NCBI GenBank assembly: GCA_964537505.1
Contig: CAZICK010000005.1
Coordinates: 1 to 64,000 of the forward strand
Source of the DNA: DAINBT01 sp036732785
GTDB lineage: Bacteria; Planctomycetota; Phycisphaerae; Sedimentisphaerales; SM23-30
Length of the DNA: 64,000 nt
Direction: 5' to 3'
Made by a program: the position numbers and the translations under genes. Below are positions 36,454 to 45,899 of the stretch, piece by piece. Below the pieces are notes generated by a model that searched no databases, had not been told where the DNA came from, and saw only the letters and a list, made by a program, of their open reading frames with translations. The number at the start of each line of letters is the position of its first letter. Position 1 is the stretch's first letter.

Positions 36454-37848
36454 TTACGGCACCGCTACTTCCTTGAGCGAAAAAGGAACCTTTACTATAG
36501 TCTGCGAAACTATGACCTCTAATTCGCATTTATTCAATTTGGATAAGTCTTCAGAAAAATCGTAAGAATAGCTATTCTCTGCTCCGCTGCCTCCGCGGTT
36601 TTTAAGTTTGTTTCCATCTTTCCCAAAAACTGTGAGCGACATTATCGTTTTATATCTCTCATCAATTTTGATGTTAAGACGAGGCCCCTGAATGCTCTTT
36701 ATTTTGAAATTTAGTTTGTCCAGAACGGGATTTCCTGTGGTTTCCTTACCCACAAGTTCCTGCATGTTTTCCAGAATAACTGTTTCCTTATTAACGTTTG
36801 TCACCACAGGTACATAACCTTCGAGATTTATGATTGTTTTTGCCTTACCATCTGGTGTCTTAGCTTTGATTTTTAGTGTTTTTTCGGTGGATGAGCCGTA
36901 TATTTCGTAAACGCTTTGATATGTCGTACTTTCAACGAGGTTCTTGCCAACGTCATCCTGTATATTTGTTAGTATGGGTTTATGGCAGGCGAAGGGCTTA
37001 CTGTCTTTGCTCCAACTTACCTTTATCCCGAACTCTAAATCTGAAATTTCCGGTTCGTTGCTATTGCTATCCAGTGCAACCTTTTTGTTTATCGCAACCC
37101 AGGAAACCTCAGCCTTGAGCCCGGATGACCCCTGGGGCGATGGCCTTTTTTCGGATTTGGTGATTTCTTCAGAAGGAGCAGTGGTTTTCAGAGGCAAAGA
37201 AAACGCCAGTGCCGAAGCATCAAAAACAACCGAGCCAATTCCTTTATCCTTACCTTCTACTAACGCCTTCGTCCGGGCAAGCCCTTCCTTATCCCGCAGA
37301 TCTATAACCCAGCTAACTGTTTTTTTATCTTTACCGCGGTATCCATTGGTCTTTTCTATTTCTGCTGGCAGATGAACTGTTCTTTTGACATACAGCCCTT
37401 TTGCCAGTCCATAGAGTTGTGTAGTACTTACTTCACCGCCGGATTGCCATGCGTCACAATAAATCGCCGCTTTTCCGTTACCAGCCGGTGCAAGTCTTAA
37501 TTTGAGCGTATCAAGGCAAAATTCCGAAAGAAAAAACTGCTCTGCGCTGCTGAATGTCCCTTCAAACTCAATGATCCTTCCTCCGTCTGGCAGCTCAGTC
37601 AGACGAATTGAGGTTATATCGACGGCTGAGCCAACCTTTTTCAACACCTTCTCCTTACTAACTGGCGGCGTATTCCCTCTACTGCCGTCCTCTGAATTAG
37701 CCACTATAAGTCTCTCCGATATGACCAGCTTTCCCTTTATGGTCCCGCTGCCATCAGCGTTTAACGTAATCTCCGACTCATCTTCATAACAACCGCCCAG
37801 AAGAAACACACAACACACAACCACAAGTACTTTTTGTAAAACAGACAT
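36454..37848 (-). CDS. Lipoprotein of unknown function, 464 aa
   Basis: AAGGAGA lies about 9 nt before the ATG. LLGGC gives a clear lipobox with Cys20. The mature protein begins YEDESEITLNADGSGTIKGKL, a beta-hairpin opening with a Gly turn, and continues as alternating strands with Ser/Thr/Lys; a central Pro/Ser-rich linker (SEEITKSEKRPSPQGSSG, about 237-255) divides two beta-rich halves. No catalytic motif. The stop of a 58-codon frame upstream overlaps its ATG (TAATG). Periplasmic face of a membrane is likely; no family assigned. Confidence 0.8.
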   Translation of the reverse strand: MSVLQKVLVVVCCVFLLGGCYEDESEITLNADGSGTIKGKLVISERLIVANSEDGSRGNTPPVSKEKVLKKVGSAVDITSIRLTELPDGGRIIEFEGTFSSAEQFFLSEFCLDTLKLRLAPAGNGKAAIYCDAWQSGGEVSTTQLYGLAKGLYVKRTVHLPAEIEKTNGYRGKDKKTVSWVIDLRDKEGLARTKALVEGKDKGIGSVVFDASALAFSLPLKTTAPSEEITKSEKRPSPQGSSGLKAEVSWVAINKKVALDSNSNEPEISDLEFGIKVSWSKDSKPFACHKPILTNIQDDVGKNLVESTTYQSVYEIYGSSTEKTLKIKAKTPDGKAKTIINLEGYVPVVTNVNKETVILENMQELVGKETTGNPVLDKLNFKIKSIQGPRLNIKIDERYKTIMSLTVFGKDGNKLKNRGGSGAENSYSYDFSEDLSKLNKCELEVIVSQTIVKVPFSLKEVAVP

Positions 37849-38024
37849 TATTTTTTTGTCTCCTTCAAAAATTTTTCGACATCATTTCCTTGCTTATTTT
37901 TAGCACCCAACTGGCATCGAACATCCTGGCCACGACATCCCAGGCCAATAGCTTGGCCATCGAACTTAACAGGAAAATCAATTCTCTGCTTAACCCGCAT
38001 TTGTCCTGTAACCAGATTCCTCAC
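37848..38024 (-). CDS. Possible small ORF coupled to the lipoprotein gene
   Basis: A 58-codon frame (GTG 38024; ATG 38000 with AGGA upstream would give 50 codons) ends TAATG over the lipoprotein start. The product is basic: VKQRIDFPVKFDGQAIGLGC, then CRGQDVRCQLGAKNK (two Cys). It could be a leader gene, the tail of a decayed gene, or chance. Nothing else is seen between here and the DUF362 gene at 38221. Confidence 0.3.
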   Translation of the reverse strand: MRNLVTGQMRVKQRIDFPVKFDGQAIGLGCRGQDVRCQLGAKNKQGNDVEKFLKETKK

Positions 38025-38220
38025 GCTGTAGTTTGCAATAACTACTTATAACAGAATGGGCTGGTGTACGCTACCTTATTTTTTTATGTACAGATTTGTA
38101 TGAGAAGCCGGAAAGTTTTTATGAGGGTCAAATTTGGGTTTATGCCGATAAGAACTGTGTCTAATGTGGAATCAGTGGCGATGCCATGTAAAAGGCCGTC
38201 CCAAAACCTACTGGACGAAA

Positions 38221-39246
38221 ATGCTAAATTACCACGAAAAATCTAGCGTTAACCCGGGGTTCTGGCTGTTTTTGGCAATATCAGCGATTATTATGGGACT
38301 ATCGCCGCAGGCGTGGGCGCCTTATCGGTATCGTCATGCAATAGACGACCCGCTTGGTCGGCAGAAATCGCTGGTTCTCGACGTTCATGGTGATTTCGCA
38401 GTACGGGGAACCAAGGTGCATCTGGCCAGCGTGCGACGCATGTTTAATACCGGCGTCAAAAAGCTCGCCCAGATGGACGATCTTGCCAGTGCATGGCGGT
38501 ATTTTATCCATGACGACGATGTAGTCGCATTGACGTTTACAAAGGTAGGCGGTCGGGCTATGGGAACCAACAAGACTGTGGCCGCCGCTCTTCTGCAGAG
38601 TCTTTATTTGGCGGGGTTCAAGCCGGAAAATTTTATGCTGGTAGGCCTGGAAGATCTGCCGGAAGAAGCCAGGGGCACCCGACCTTGTCGCTATGGCTGG
38701 CAGAAAGAAAAACTGGATTTTGACAGCGATCAGGATTACTTAGCAGGTTGGCTTGAGGATGTAACCGCTATAATCAATATTCCATCCCTCATGGACGACA
38801 ATATTATCGGCCTGCGCGGGGCGATGGCAAATTTGAGTTGGCCCATGATCAAAAGCCCGGCAAAACTCTATAAATATATGAGTCAAAAACATGGAACTTC
38901 AGGCGATCCCTTCACCGCCGAAATATACGCACTGCCACAGATTCGCGGCAAGGTTCGGCTGCATATCTTCAATGCTTTGCGAATATTGTATTATGGCGGA
39001 CCAGAGGTAAAACAGACGTACGTGTTTGAGCATGGATCGCTGATTTTCAGTACCGACCCTGTGGCCATCGACAGAGTTGGGTTGGAGTTGATTCACCGGA
39101 CCAGACGCGAGGAAACTTTGCCCGCTAATGTTGACGAGAATATTACCGCACCATATTTGGAAACGGCCCAGGCAATGGGGCTGGGCTACAATGCTCTGGA
39201 GCTTGATTTCATCGACTACCAATGCATCAGGCACGAAAAAGAGTGA
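38221..39246 (+). CDS. DUF362 protein with N-terminal membrane anchor
   Basis: The frame opens at 38164, but ATG 38221 puts a signal/anchor (about 13-33, FWLFLAISAIIMGLSPQAWA) at the N-terminus. The body has DUF362 hallmarks: DVVALTFTKVGGRAMGTNKTVAAALL, the INIPSLMDDNIIGLRGAMANLS segment and a late DPVAIDRVGLELI. DUF362 proteins are often iron-sulphur linked, but no Cys cluster is visible here, so a ferredoxin role is not supported. A second DUF362 protein lies at 58587. It has no close operon partner; an IS1634 fragment follows. Confidence 0.75.
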   Translation: MLNYHEKSSVNPGFWLFLAISAIIMGLSPQAWAPYRYRHAIDDPLGRQKSLVLDVHGDFAVRGTKVHLASVRRMFNTGVKKLAQMDDLASAWRYFIHDDDVVALTFTKVGGRAMGTNKTVAAALLQSLYLAGFKPENFMLVGLEDLPEEARGTRPCRYGWQKEKLDFDSDQDYLAGWLEDVTAIINIPSLMDDNIIGLRGAMANLSWPMIKSPAKLYKYMSQKHGTSGDPFTAEIYALPQIRGKVRLHIFNALRILYYGGPEVKQTYVFEHGSLIFSTDPVAIDRVGLELIHRTRREETLPANVDENITAPYLETAQAMGLGYNALELDFIDYQCIRHEKE

Positions 39247-39426
39247 TCGCCCCGACGATCCAATTACTAATCATTCCTTGATGGTGCACGCAACCTTCTT
39301 GCTAAGATAATATCCCGTACGTACTCTTTGTTGGACGCACCATCCCAAACCCATCTTCTACAGTTGCGTCTTTTTGGGAGGCGGGGAATGGCGTTTTTAG
39401 GCTAAAAATGACGATTTTGTGTTTTT
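39247..39426. other. Spacer before the IS1634 fragment
   Basis: No coding frame and no hairpin with a T-run was found. With 39697-39801 it makes up the rest of the 555-bp gene-poor stretch that holds the transposase remnant. Confidence 0.4.
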
Positions 39427-39696
39427 TACCTCAAAGCGGATGTAAAGACGCTGGTTCCGATTGTTAACCGCCTCAAAAGCAAATTTTGTATCGACCGTAT
39501 TTGCATTGTTGCCGACCGCAACGCTATTGTTGAGAGTCTGCGTGAACACCTCAAGCAGGGCGAGAAGGCATTGGTTGGCAATACAGGGTATCGCAAGTAT
39601 CTTGCCGCCCCCAAACCGCGGAACCATTTTCAGATCGATGAAGACAAGATTCTCGAAGAGATCACGGTAGAAAAGAGTTGCAAAATCAAGGTATAG
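39427..39696 (+). pseudogene. IS1634-family transposase fragment
   Basis: The + frame from 39427 to the TAG at 39694 reads YLKADVKTLVPIVNRLKSKF, then IDRICIVADRN, LREHLKQGEKALVGNTGYRKYL, and FQIDEDKILEEI. Order and wording match the central part of IS1634-type (IS4 superfamily) transposases, in which CIVADR and GN.GYR(R/K)YL are conserved. The start and C-terminus are missing, and the catalytic region after the ADR segment appears shortened. A dead fragment of about 270 bp. Confidence 0.75.
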
Positions 39697-39801
39697 AAGA
39701 TGGGTCAAAGAGTTATCGCTTGAATTTTTTAAAATAATTTTCAAAAATTCTTTTGTTGGCGAACTTGGGTTAACCGAACACCAAACGGCGGATTGTGGTT
39801 A

Positions 39802-42471
39802 TTATGGTGCCAGTCGGGTGAAGCGTCGAGAGCCCAGGACAAACCGATCAAACCCCTCCGGCCAAAAACTGACCATAAACGAAACACCGTCGCGAGTGGC
39901 GTCGTAGCCTATGCTGAAAGCTCCGTACCAGTGCGAACATTTGCGAATTATGGTGGCGCGAGTGTAAGCGGCGGCGGCTCTTTCGATGTCGTATTGCTGG
40001 TTCATGGCGATTGTGTACTTACGGTTGATCTGATAACTGGCGCCAGCGGTCAGGAAATGGCCGTGGCGGAACGAGGTCATAATGCCGTTTTTTAGGTCCT
40101 GTTCAACGAACGGGTCACCGTTGTGCAAAAACCGGTGACCGAAGTAGTATCGTGTTCTCGGCGAACGCTGCACCGCCATGGCCGCGGCGGTCTGACTGAT
40201 GAGAGCGTTGTGAATATTGTAATTAACATCGCCGGTAAACACGGTTGTATCGGAAATTGACCAGGTCCAGTCGGCATCGGCGTGATCGCTGAGGTTTTGG
40301 TTTATCTGTTCGCGTCGGGCCAGTCCCAGATTAGCCAGATCGGGGTTAATGATTTCTGGAATATCAAATTGCGGTTCGGGACTGGAAAAGAAAAACCTGG
40401 CGGGCAAAACAGCGTCATCGACATCATTGGTGACTAACGTAACCGAAGTGTTCAGACGAAGGAGATCTGCGTTGCGTTTTTGTCCCTGGGGTCCCCGCCT
40501 GGTCTGCCATCGCTGGCTGAGAGCAAAGTTGAAAACATCGTGCTGCTGGGCTTCGGCCAGGTCGGAGTTGACCCAAAAGGCACTGACCTGCGGAATGATA
40601 ATGTGGCGGATACGATCTATATCCCACATACGTGATTTTATGTTATTGTCGATGTGCCATAATTGCGTGCTCAGCCGCAAGCCAGCGGCCCCCTGCACAA
40701 AATTATTTTGTTGATGCGGACCATCGTAACGCGGATCGTCAAAGGCAAATTCTTCAAATCGCGATTCATCGTGGACATAAGTGCCGATTACCGTGGGTGA
40801 AATATTCAAAGACCCCACGTGCAAAGGCAGGCTCAGTTCGTGGCGGCTTATCGCAAAGGCAAAATCGTCCTGATCGATGGATTGCGGCAGAATACTGCTT
40901 TGTTCGGTTCCGAAGAATCCGGCGACTTCGCGATATCCCGCCTGCTGTTGCATTCTGGAAACGTAACCATCATGCTGATAGGTCAGCACACCGAAAATAT
41001 CCTGACCGGCTCCGTGGAGACCGAGCGTGGGCACTTCCGTGATAGTATAATCAAAATCGTTAAGATGGAATTTGTTAAGGAAATCGAAGGCCCAATTGTT
41101 TTTCTGCTGTTTGAAATAAATGACGGTTTCCTGCTCTTTTTCGGTGTCGAATTCGCGTTCTCGCCAGCTTTCCAGAAAATTACGGTCGCTGAGATAACTG
41201 ATTTCGAGATTGCACTGCCAATCGTACGGGAGATAATGACGATGCTGCCAGCGTGCTCTGCCCCGTAAATCGTCGTCGATGGGTACATCTTTACGGCTGG
41301 GATATTTTCCCAGGCGATCCTGCCCGTTGTCGTTAAGGAGATAACTTCGGAGGGCGCCGAAATATTTTTCGCCGGTATAATCGAGATCGATTCCAGCGGC
41401 GGGACCGCGTCGGCTGAACTCGTCCAGTCGTAGCGTAGAATCAAGACCGTCAGGTGCGTGGGTTCCCATCAACCAGGGAAGATCCCATTGTGATTCCACC
41501 CCAACGCCGTACTCCGAACTGATACTGGTGTGCATGGACTGTATAGGAATATTGGGTTTGGTAGCTGTAGTGGCTCCTGCTGCCCGAGGCCACCAGAATA
41601 TCGGGGTATTTTCCAGATTGACGGTTACGTTTTCCAGGTCGTAATGGTATTGGGATATCTTGCCGGCAGGGTCGGCTTGGTTCTGAACGGCGGCAATGTC
41701 AAGTTTGGCCGCACCGAGTGATACGTGCGGTTGATAAAACTCGTCGTTACTAAGCTTGACATGCTCAGCGGTAAAATGGTTCTGCGACCATTGCCGTATC
41801 CGGCTGGCACGGATATAAAGGGGCAGATCGCTGTCCGGCAACTGCATGCGCAATACAGCGTCCAAAATGACGGCGTTTTTGTTGACAAAGTCATAATAAA
41901 GCCGATCAGCGGTGATTTTCGTATCGGCAGCGATTCCATAACGGTCAACCTGCAGGGTTACATCACCTTCGAGATAGATTGCCAGTACCTGATTTGGTTC
42001 AGGCTCAAAGGCCATTTCCTCGGTGGCCGCTTCCTTGAACATGGACTGCTGGGAGTAAAAAAGCACGGCGTTTTCCGCTCTGATCTCCAGAAAAGCATCT
42101 TCCTTGAGCCATCGTTGATAAGCGTAGATACCGCCGGTACAGGTAAGGATGTCGGTACCGTCCGGTTGCGGACGCGATTCAAAATGACCTTGAAATTTTA
42201 TTCGGATCGGTTCGTCGGCGAATGTTTCGCGTTGAGGTTTCGATTGTGCCTGGGCACAAGCGGGAAAGGCGGGCAGCAGAAAATAAAAAGCAAAAAGGGG
42301 AAAAATAACGCTTTTTCTTACGAAAACCGATGGGCCAGACGCCCCCTGCAACAGTTGGTGGAAATGCAGAAGTATGGCTTTTAACCGGGCTGGGGCAGGT
42401 TTGATGGGCCTGGCCTGGCGCCCTGTGGTTACGATGGTTTTATTGGATGCAGTTACAAAATCAGGTTTCAT
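39802..42471 (-). CDS. lptD: LPS-assembly protein LptD (OstA-like)
   Basis: The outer-membrane lipopolysaccharide translocon. ATG 42471 is chosen; a TTG at 42525 would add 18 residues with no Shine-Dalgarno. An unusually long basic N-terminus of about 50 residues precedes the hydrophobic signal (FPLFAFYFLLPAFPACAQA). The periplasmic jellyroll follows (IRIKFQGHFESRPQPDGTDIL, AENAVLFYSQ, ITADRLYYDFVNKNAVI), then the C-terminal barrel strands ending RFTRL. Length ~890 is normal. It indicates that this organism makes LPS. Confidence 0.85.
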   Translation of the reverse strand: MKPDFVTASNKTIVTTGRQARPIKPAPARLKAILLHFHQLLQGASGPSVFVRKSVIFPLFAFYFLLPAFPACAQAQSKPQRETFADEPIRIKFQGHFESRPQPDGTDILTCTGGIYAYQRWLKEDAFLEIRAENAVLFYSQQSMFKEAATEEMAFEPEPNQVLAIYLEGDVTLQVDRYGIAADTKITADRLYYDFVNKNAVILDAVLRMQLPDSDLPLYIRASRIRQWSQNHFTAEHVKLSNDEFYQPHVSLGAAKLDIAAVQNQADPAGKISQYHYDLENVTVNLENTPIFWWPRAAGATTATKPNIPIQSMHTSISSEYGVGVESQWDLPWLMGTHAPDGLDSTLRLDEFSRRGPAAGIDLDYTGEKYFGALRSYLLNDNGQDRLGKYPSRKDVPIDDDLRGRARWQHRHYLPYDWQCNLEISYLSDRNFLESWREREFDTEKEQETVIYFKQQKNNWAFDFLNKFHLNDFDYTITEVPTLGLHGAGQDIFGVLTYQHDGYVSRMQQQAGYREVAGFFGTEQSSILPQSIDQDDFAFAISRHELSLPLHVGSLNISPTVIGTYVHDESRFEEFAFDDPRYDGPHQQNNFVQGAAGLRLSTQLWHIDNNIKSRMWDIDRIRHIIIPQVSAFWVNSDLAEAQQHDVFNFALSQRWQTRRGPQGQKRNADLLRLNTSVTLVTNDVDDAVLPARFFFSSPEPQFDIPEIINPDLANLGLARREQINQNLSDHADADWTWSISDTTVFTGDVNYNIHNALISQTAAAMAVQRSPRTRYYFGHRFLHNGDPFVEQDLKNGIMTSFRHGHFLTAGASYQINRKYTIAMNQQYDIERAAAAYTRATIIRKCSHWYGAFSIGYDATRDGVSFMVSFWPEGFDRFVLGSRRFTRLAP

Positions 42472-42573
42472 AATTGGCCTATTATAGTTATTGGCGTTGC
42501 TGTTGCCAGTGGAAAAAACGATCAAGAATTATTCCCGACGGATGCCTTTGTCGTTTTGATGGCGGAATCCACG

Positions 42574-42616
42574 ATATATACCCATACTGAATGAAAATGC
42601 CAGGTAGTAAGAGTTG
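42574..42616 (+). repeat. Interspersed repeat, partial copy B
   Basis: TATACCCATACTGAATGAAAATG, then CAGGTAGTAAGAGTTGT, matches the left part of copy C (TATACCCATACTAAATG..., GGTGGTAAAAGTTGT) with about six differences over 41 bp; the right half is absent. It lies in the lptD-wecA gap, in the orientation opposite to those genes. Confidence 0.6.
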
Positions 42617-42641
42617 TGGGGAATTTTGTCTGAGTAGAATT

Positions 42642-43856
42642 TTAATCGCTTTGATTGTCCCTGGGAGGCGATTGTTTGGGCTGGGGGATGGGCGGCATGT
42701 GAAGAAAGCCTTTGCGCCAGATGACATAGCCGGACAAGATCACCAACAGCACAAACAGAATCACCGCCTGATAGAATCTTATCTGGGCTGCTATCAAGCC
42801 GATCAGGGCGTACACGGTTGCCATGACATAGCTGAGCTTGACAGCCTTTTTCAGGGGGTATCCGCGATCCATGAGTTGGTCGTAGATATGACCGCGATCG
42901 GAAACAAACAGCGGACGTTTGTTGACAAAACGGCGTGCCAAAGCTACGGCTGTATCGAGAATCGGCAGGCCGAAAATAATGATCACGGCTACCGACCAGC
43001 GTCCTATTCTTTCGGTGAACAGGATCATCAGTGTTCCGGCGATAAAACCCAGCAGCATACTGCCGGCGTCTCCCATAAATATTTTGGCTGGATGACGGTT
43101 TAGTGGAAAAAATCCCAACGTACCTCCCACCAGTGCCAGCGACACAATCAAGCGTATCGGATCGCCGATCGGTGAATGGGACCAGGTTGCCAGGCTCAAT
43201 GCCAACAGCAAAAACGCTCCCGTGATAATGGCCGTTACCCCTGCGCATAATCCGTCCAGCCCGTCGAGCAGATTCAGACTGTTTGTAGCGCCGAGGATGA
43301 AAAACAAAACGATGGGACCACCGAGAATATAATTGAGACTCTCCGGCAGTTCGATATTAATGAACTCAAACAGATGAACGAGGTTGGGCCGTATTCCCAC
43401 CGCAAAAATCGCGGCGGCCGCGAGGGCCTGTCCCAAAAGCTTCTGCCAGGGTTTGATATCGAATATGTCATCCAGTACACCTATTGAACAGGCGATTATC
43501 GCTCCCAAACCAATACCCAATAAGATACGCCAGTCCTGCAATTTAGCGTCATAACCACCTGGCTGGCTTTCCACGTTCGCAAGGATATGTGATTGCTGCC
43601 GGAATAATATCCAAAATCCGATCGCCAATCCTGCCAGCAACCCGATCAATATACCTACTCCACCGAGGTAAGCAGTAGGCTTGGCATGGGTCTTGACGTT
43701 GTGGTCGGGGTAATCTACCACGCCCAGGCGCAGGGCCAGCTTACGGCAAACAACGGTGCCGATGAGGGCCGCCACAAAGGCAATAGGAAAGATCAGCCAA
43801 TAATGTCGGACGATCTCTCCCAGCGAATATTTGTCACCAAAAATGAATGCTAACAT
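42642..43856 (-). CDS. Polyprenyl-phosphate GlcNAc/MurNAc-type 1-phosphate transferase (WecA/MraY family)
   Basis: Transfers a sugar-1-phosphate from a UDP-sugar to undecaprenyl phosphate to begin a lipid-linked glycan. ATG 43856 is preferred (5 nt after the upstream stop) over ATG 43877, which would overlap. About ten transmembrane segments; landmarks are AKPTAYLGGVGILIG, LDDIFDIKPWQKLLGQ (the Asp-Asp Mg site), NSLNLLDGLDGL and FMGDAGSMLLGF. The C-terminal tail is hydrophilic (PPIPQPKQSPPRD). Its position beside lptD and an ATP-grasp enzyme suits surface polysaccharide synthesis. Confidence 0.88.
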   Translation of the reverse strand: MLAFIFGDKYSLGEIVRHYWLIFPIAFVAALIGTVVCRKLALRLGVVDYPDHNVKTHAKPTAYLGGVGILIGLLAGLAIGFWILFRQQSHILANVESQPGGYDAKLQDWRILLGIGLGAIIACSIGVLDDIFDIKPWQKLLGQALAAAAIFAVGIRPNLVHLFEFINIELPESLNYILGGPIVLFFILGATNSLNLLDGLDGLCAGVTAIITGAFLLLALSLATWSHSPIGDPIRLIVSLALVGGTLGFFPLNRHPAKIFMGDAGSMLLGFIAGTLMILFTERIGRWSVAVIIIFGLPILDTAVALARRFVNKRPLFVSDRGHIYDQLMDRGYPLKKAVKLSYVMATVYALIGLIAAQIRFYQAVILFVLLVILSGYVIWRKGFLHMPPIPQPKQSPPRDNQSD

Positions 43857-43861
43857 GTTTG

Positions 43862-44845
43862 TCACTTCTGAAACCATACAGCTTCATCGTAACGCAGCAT
43901 AATCAGGCCGTCCTGCCAGTCGGACAGACCGATACGAGGTTTTTTCCCAAGCCACAATTGCAATATCCAGCGTGGAAAATCCGCTCCGGCCTTTATAGAC
44001 AACGGTACCCCACCACCGAAACGCGGATTTATCTCAATAAATTTTATCTGATCGGGCCCGGTCAGAAAACATTGTATTGTTGTCACTCCCAGTCCGACCC
44101 CGAGCTTTTCGATCAGTAGTTTGGATTGTTCAATGATTGCGTGGTGTTTTGCCGTCATGCCTTTACTTACTTCTCCACTGCGAGTCTCGATCCTCAATCG
44201 TGGTACCACACACCTGACCCTGCCCTGACAGTCAGTCAATACATCAACGGTATGTTCCTGCCCGTTGATGAATTCCTGGACCATACAGTTTGGTATCCGT
44301 TTGGCATAAAACGCAAGTTCCTCCCAATTGTGTACTTTCATGTTGCTTCGGCTTGCATGGCCGTCCCAGGGTTTCAGAAAGTAGGGATAATTATGTGGTC
44401 TGCGTTTTAATATCTTCGCGACGCTGTCTGTCATGGTGTATGGAGTGTCGAATCCGTGTTCTTTGAGGAAACAAAATGTCTGGCGTTTGTCCTGACAGAT
44501 TCGCACTACACGGGACGATGGAACCAGCGCGGTACAACCCATCTGAGCCAGCTTCGAGCGATGCCGAGCCAAGATCGGAAGATCCAGATCGACCGTAGGG
44601 ACCAATATATCCACTTTTTCTTTTCGGACAATCTCGACTATCTGGCGGGCATAATCACGATGAAATACAGGCTTGACGATATGTTTATGGTCGCAGCTTT
44701 GCAAAGCGGGTGAATTTTCTGTAGTGTCGGTACCGGCAATTGCGCATTCAAGCCCCAGGCGAGAACAAGCTCTACGAAACGCACGCAACAGGCTCACCCG
44801 CCTGCCTATGCACGTAAACAAAATGACAACCTTATTCTTACTCAA
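43862..44845 (-). CDS. ATP-grasp ligase of unknown specificity
   Basis: Starts at TTG 44845 behind AAAGG. The N-terminal Rossmann-like domain (VVILFTCIGRRVSLLRAF) is followed by an ATP-grasp fold: HGFDTPYT, YFLKPWDGHASRSN (nucleotide-binding Lys), VQEFINGQEHTVDVL, and FIEINPRFGGGVPLSIKAGADFP, the Mg-binding acidic-Asn pair of carbamoyl-phosphate synthase/PylC-like enzymes. Length 327 is normal for the stand-alone class. It would ligate a carboxylate to an amine or thiol, probably in surface glycan or peptide decoration given the neighbours; the substrate is unknown. Confidence 0.82.
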   Translation of the reverse strand: MSKNKVVILFTCIGRRVSLLRAFRRACSRLGLECAIAGTDTTENSPALQSCDHKHIVKPVFHRDYARQIVEIVRKEKVDILVPTVDLDLPILARHRSKLAQMGCTALVPSSRVVRICQDKRQTFCFLKEHGFDTPYTMTDSVAKILKRRPHNYPYFLKPWDGHASRSNMKVHNWEELAFYAKRIPNCMVQEFINGQEHTVDVLTDCQGRVRCVVPRLRIETRSGEVSKGMTAKHHAIIEQSKLLIEKLGVGLGVTTIQCFLTGPDQIKFIEINPRFGGGVPLSIKAGADFPRWILQLWLGKKPRIGLSDWQDGLIMLRYDEAVWFQK

Positions 44846-45043
44846 AAATCTAACCTTTTCGTTTCCAAAGGATTAAGATACCAGCTCAGGGCTGTCGGCA
44901 ACAACACTATTATCGTATCATAGTATCGCTGACTTCACAAGGGTTAATAGGGATTTGCAATCATACAGGTCTGTTTGGGGTGAATGGCAGGTCCGATAAA
45001 GGTTATATCGAAGCAGCAAAATGATCGAACAGGCACATTTCGG

Positions 45044-45895
45044 TTAGAAAGGGTTGATTATTTCGGCTGAGTCTGCCGGTATCCAACCCTGATCGCCGCT
45101 GCTAAGTTCGATCCGCAGCCATTGTGATCGTTGTTCCCGCAGGTCAAATTCTGTGCCGCTGTGCAGCGGTTCGGTGAAACTGGCTGGATAGTTTCCGCCA
45201 TCGCCCTGCCTGGCGATTACCCGCTCGGCAACGATTACTCCCTGACTGTAGGTGCGACTGTGATGGACATCAAGGGCCACTGATCCGGCCAAGGATATCG
45301 CTACTACCAATGGCAGTATCATTACTAGTAAACTTCCCTTTCGCCGCCAAATTCGAATGCTGGCGGTGATCCATGCCAGCGTCCAACATATCCCGGCTAT
45401 CAGAAACTTTGTTTTTGTGGAAAAATCGTAATGCCAGAAAAACAACGTTTGAAGAACCCGTTTTTTTGTCTTGATCGGAACCTGATCCAGGCGTTTGCTT
45501 CGAGCATATTCCAGGTTTTTACTGACAGACCCGGCCAAGTCGGTATCGCCGGTATCCAACAACTCCGCCCGTCGATAATTCAAAATCGCTCGGCCGATAT
45601 CGCCCTTCAGCAGACAAGCATTGCCGATATTGTAGTACAAAGGTCCGTTGGATATTTTTCCTTCCTCAATAATTTTTTGATATCGCAGGATCGCCTGAGT
45701 ATATAGTTCCTTTGCCCGGTCTGCCTGTTGGGCTTTTTGAACCAGTTCATTTGCCTGTTGAAATAACTTACTCGCCTCGTCAGCTAAACCGCTTAAAGAC
45801 TGTTTCGATGGCGATTCTCCAATTGCCGGCTGAACTGTCAGCAGCGTCAAAAAAACTATGATATTTTTTGCGATATGCCGCTTATTCGTTTTCAT
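45044..45895 (-). CDS. batE: BatE: TPR protein with SH3 domain
   Basis: Last gene of the bat operon, 4 nt after batD. A signal peptide (FLTLLTVQPAIG) is followed by a TPR region (LYTQAILRYQKIIEEG, YYNIGNACLLKGDIGRAILNYRRAELL), two membrane segments (about 155-175 and 185-205), and a C-terminal SH3-like domain (GTEFDLREQRSQWLRIEL, GDQGWIPADSAEI). The order TPR-TM-SH3 is the BatE pattern. It may sit in the inner membrane facing the periplasm with the VWA partners. Confidence 0.85.
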   Translation of the reverse strand: MKTNKRHIAKNIIVFLTLLTVQPAIGESPSKQSLSGLADEASKLFQQANELVQKAQQADRAKELYTQAILRYQKIIEEGKISNGPLYYNIGNACLLKGDIGRAILNYRRAELLDTGDTDLAGSVSKNLEYARSKRLDQVPIKTKKRVLQTLFFWHYDFSTKTKFLIAGICWTLAWITASIRIWRRKGSLLVMILPLVVAISLAGSVALDVHHSRTYSQGVIVAERVIARQGDGGNYPASFTEPLHSGTEFDLREQRSQWLRIELSSGDQGWIPADSAEIINPF

Positions 45896-45899
45896 AGCT

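Noticed and set aside
39397..39744. Minus frame of 115 codons over the IS1634 fragment
   Set aside because: The complementary strand encodes a recognisable transposase segment, so this is its shadow.
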